Source of the DNA: Tellurirhabdus bombi
GTDB taxonomy: Bacteria > Bacteroidota > Bacteroidia > Cytophagales > Spirosomataceae
Reading direction: 5' to 3'
DNA: 64,000 nucleotides
NCBI RefSeq assembly: GCF_021484805.1
Contig: NZ_CP090557.1
Coordinates: 3,856,001 to 3,920,000 of the forward strand
In this document: piece by piece, positions 62,405 through 64,000 of the stretch
Numbering within the stretch: the first letter of the stretch is position 1
Layout of the letters: every line of letters begins with the position of its first letter
Notes under the pieces: model-generated
Seen by the model: only the letters and a program-made list of their open reading frames with translations
Database searches by the model: none
Told to the model about the DNA's origin: nothing
Translations under genes and position numbers: made by a program

Positions 62405-64000
62405 CTACGAAAATAGATTTAATTGCTTTACAGCAGTAACTTCTGCTTCTGTCGATTCCGGTTCATTGCTCACCTCTTCGATGTCCGCATCCTCGGAAAC
62501 CGAACTGATCGGCAGGGCCTGCGTTGTGGCAACTTCTTCTACGACTTTGGGAGCCAGAATCTTTACTTCTTTTACCCGCGCAAAAGGTAGTTTATTGCCA
62601 AGGGCTTTCCAACCCCGCACATCGATAAAGCCTTCTGGCTCCAGAATCATCTTCTCTACTGGTCCACGATCTTTTACCTGGTAGGCAATTTCGATGCGCG
62701 GAAATTTTTGGGTCGATACCGCCAGGGCTTTTGATCCTTTCGTTTCGCCAATAAAACTAAACTTCTTGTCTATGGTGGTCGTCTCAACCCGGAACCGCTT
62801 CACGTACCAGGCCTTCTGCGTTGCTTCGTAATACACCGCCGATACCACCTTTTCCGGATCGAACTTTTCGAGCACATCAATTTCGTTCGGTTCGTAGTGG
62901 TTGGTCAGGCTGTAATTGGTCAACTCATACTGCCCATTTTTATACGCCACCAGAATGGTATCGCTGTTGCTGAAGTTTCCGAGATAACGGCCCCGCTCAT
63001 CCCGGTTCAACCGACCCAGGTGTTCGTCGTACCAGATATCCACACCGCCCAGCGTCGAAACACCACCCGATTTCTGCACAATCTTCCGGACGCTGTACTT
63101 TGTCAGGATGTTTCCTTGTGCAGACCGGTTTTTTATGCCAACCGTTGCAAAATTAAAATCAAACTGTTTCACTTTGGCGGCGCTCTGGGCGGTCAGGCTA
63201 ACGGTGATTACCTCCGCCTCTCCGTTGTCATTGGCCGTAAACCAAAGTATTTTCGATTTCGGATTGCCCATCGTCAGGTCATATTCCCGGTCGCGGGTAA
63301 CGGCGGTGACGTTAAATCGCTTCGCCATCGACAGCCCTGACTTACCATCCAGGTAAACCAAGTTGTAGACTTTGCGTTCGTCAGCTTTCTTGAATACAGA
63401 GCAATAGATAATGTCTTTCCCGACAAAAACCTTATCCTGTATTTTAGTAACCAGGCATTTGCCATCCCGCCGGAACACAATCACATCATCAATGTCCGAG
63501 CAATCGGAAACGTACTCGTCTTTTTTCAGGCCCGAGCCTATAAATCCACCTTCGCGGTCAACGTAGAGCTTCGCATTCGCGGCGGCTACCACGTTAGCAG
63601 CAATGGTGTTAAATGCCCGGATTTCGGTTTTCCGTTCGCGGCCTTTGCTGTATTTCTTCAGCAGGTCTTTAAAGTAAGCGATGGCGTACCGAGTCAGGTT
63701 AGCCAGATTCTCCTCTACTTCGCCCAGCTCTTCCTGCAAACGCTTCATCAGCTCGTCGGCTTTAAAAGCGTCGTATTTCGAAATTCGTTTAATCCGGATT
63801 TCAGTCAGGCGAATCAAATCATCCTGTGTAATGGCCCGGTAAAACTGCTTCTTGTATTTTTCGAGTCCTTTACCAATGGTTTCCAGGACCGCCTCGAAGG
63901 TTTCACACTCTTCAATCTTGCGGTAAATGCGGTTCTCGATAAAAATCTTCTCCAGCGAACTGTAGAGCAACTTCTCCATCAGTTCTCCTTTGCGAATTTG
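62405..64000 (-). CDS. DNA gyrase/topoisomerase IV subunit A, C-terminal part (5' end outside the window)
   Basis: Type II topoisomerase A subunit that breaks and rejoins DNA with the B subunit. The visible 531 residues cover the end of the tower and coiled-coil/exit-gate region (EKLLYSSLEKIFIENRIY to RRITxx-like ITQDDLIRLTEIRIKRISKYD, GRERKTEIRAF) and the C-terminal beta-propeller-like domain. The active-site Tyr lies upstream of the window. The frame is open to base 64000, so the ATG at 63979 is internal. The C-terminal domain lacks an obvious GyrA box and ends in an acidic tail, so ParC is favoured over GyrA, but not certainly. Confidence 0.9.
   Translation of the reverse strand, partial: QIRKGELMEKLLYSSLEKIFIENRIYRKIEECETFEAVLETIGKGLEKYKKQFYRAITQDDLIRLTEIRIKRISKYDAFKADELMKRLQEELGEVEENLANLTRYAIAYFKDLLKKYSKGRERKTEIRAFNTIAANVVAAANAKLYVDREGGFIGSGLKKDEYVSDCSDIDDVIVFRRDGKCLVTKIQDKVFVGKDIIYCSVFKKADERKVYNLVYLDGKSGLSMAKRFNVTAVTRDREYDLTMGNPKSKILWFTANDNGEAEVITVSLTAQSAAKVKQFDFNFATVGIKNRSAQGNILTKYSVRKIVQKSGGVSTLGGVDIWYDEHLGRLNRDERGRYLGNFSNSDTILVAYKNGQYELTNYSLTNHYEPNEIDVLEKFDPEKVVSAVYYEATQKAWYVKRFRVETTTIDKKFSFIGETKGSKALAVSTQKFPRIEIAYQVKDRGPVEKMILEPEGFIDVRGWKALGNKLPFARVKEVKILAPKVVEEVATTQALPISSVSEDADIEEVSNEPESTEAEVTAVKQLNLFS

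Overview
The window looks like a chromosomal segment of a Bacteroidota bacterium, most likely order Cytophagales near Spirosoma-type genera. The evidence is a type IX secretion (T9SS) sorting tail, a TamL-type lipoprotein beside TamB, an ECF sigma/FecR/STN-domain trio, good matches to the Bacteroidota promoter (TTG-N17-23-TAnnTTTG) close to start codons, many ATGA-type gene overlaps and few recognisable Shine-Dalgarno sites. There is no phage, IS element, CRISPR array or rRNA operon. Two tRNA genes are present, Val(GAC) and Ser(GGA).

Layout. 1-2.4 kb: molybdate ABC transporter modABC. 2.4-11 kb (minus strand): a lone receiver protein, a 63-residue cationic protein, and a heavy-metal type RND efflux operon (OmpR-type regulator, sensor kinase, TolC-like protein, lipoprotein adaptor, CusA/CzcA-like pump). 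Two arrays of an 11-bp-phased TTAGAA motif sit just upstream of the TolC-like gene and of the 63-residue gene, so both are probably targets of the operon's own regulator. 11-18.5 kb: tamB-tamL. 18.8-20.5 kb: an S24-type repressor with paired 15-bp direct repeats at its start, then a frameshifted outer-membrane-like gene. 20.6-26.8 kb: histidine kinase, receiver and receiver-cyclase, divergent from a large protein joining a 12-helix carrier-like domain, HEAT-like repeats and a cyclic-nucleotide-binding domain. This looks like a complete signal-to-cNMP-to-membrane-effector module. 26.8-28.2 kb: a Cof-type HAD phosphatase and a secreted NTF2-like protein. 28.2-36.2 kb: one compact operon for the whole pentose phosphate pathway (tkt, rpiB, tal, HAD phosphatase, gnd, zwf, pgl).

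36.3-49.6 kb: tRNA-Val, a UMF1-type MFS protein, a lipoprotein, a T9SS-secreted protein, a YyaL/DUF255 protein, YjbQ, a creatininase-family amidohydrolase, ruvC, and a plus-strand run of LPG-synthase-like membrane protein, glycosyltransferase, polysaccharide deacetylase, TatD and asparaginase. Degenerate GANN tetranucleotide arrays in inverted pairs occupy two intergenic regions here. 49.7-53.6 kb: ECF sigma factor, FecR anti-sigma and an STN-domain protein with about eleven GVQVAGFxN-type repeats, but no TonB receptor. 54-60.3 kb: a basic-tailed small protein behind a strong promoter, a receiver protein, an acyl-CoA thioesterase, a lipoprotein, an M61 peptidase and orphan small genes. 60.4-64 kb: tRNA-Ser, OsmC, a DUF2628-like membrane protein, a SanA/YdcF-like protein and the 3' part of a type II topoisomerase A subunit that runs off the window.
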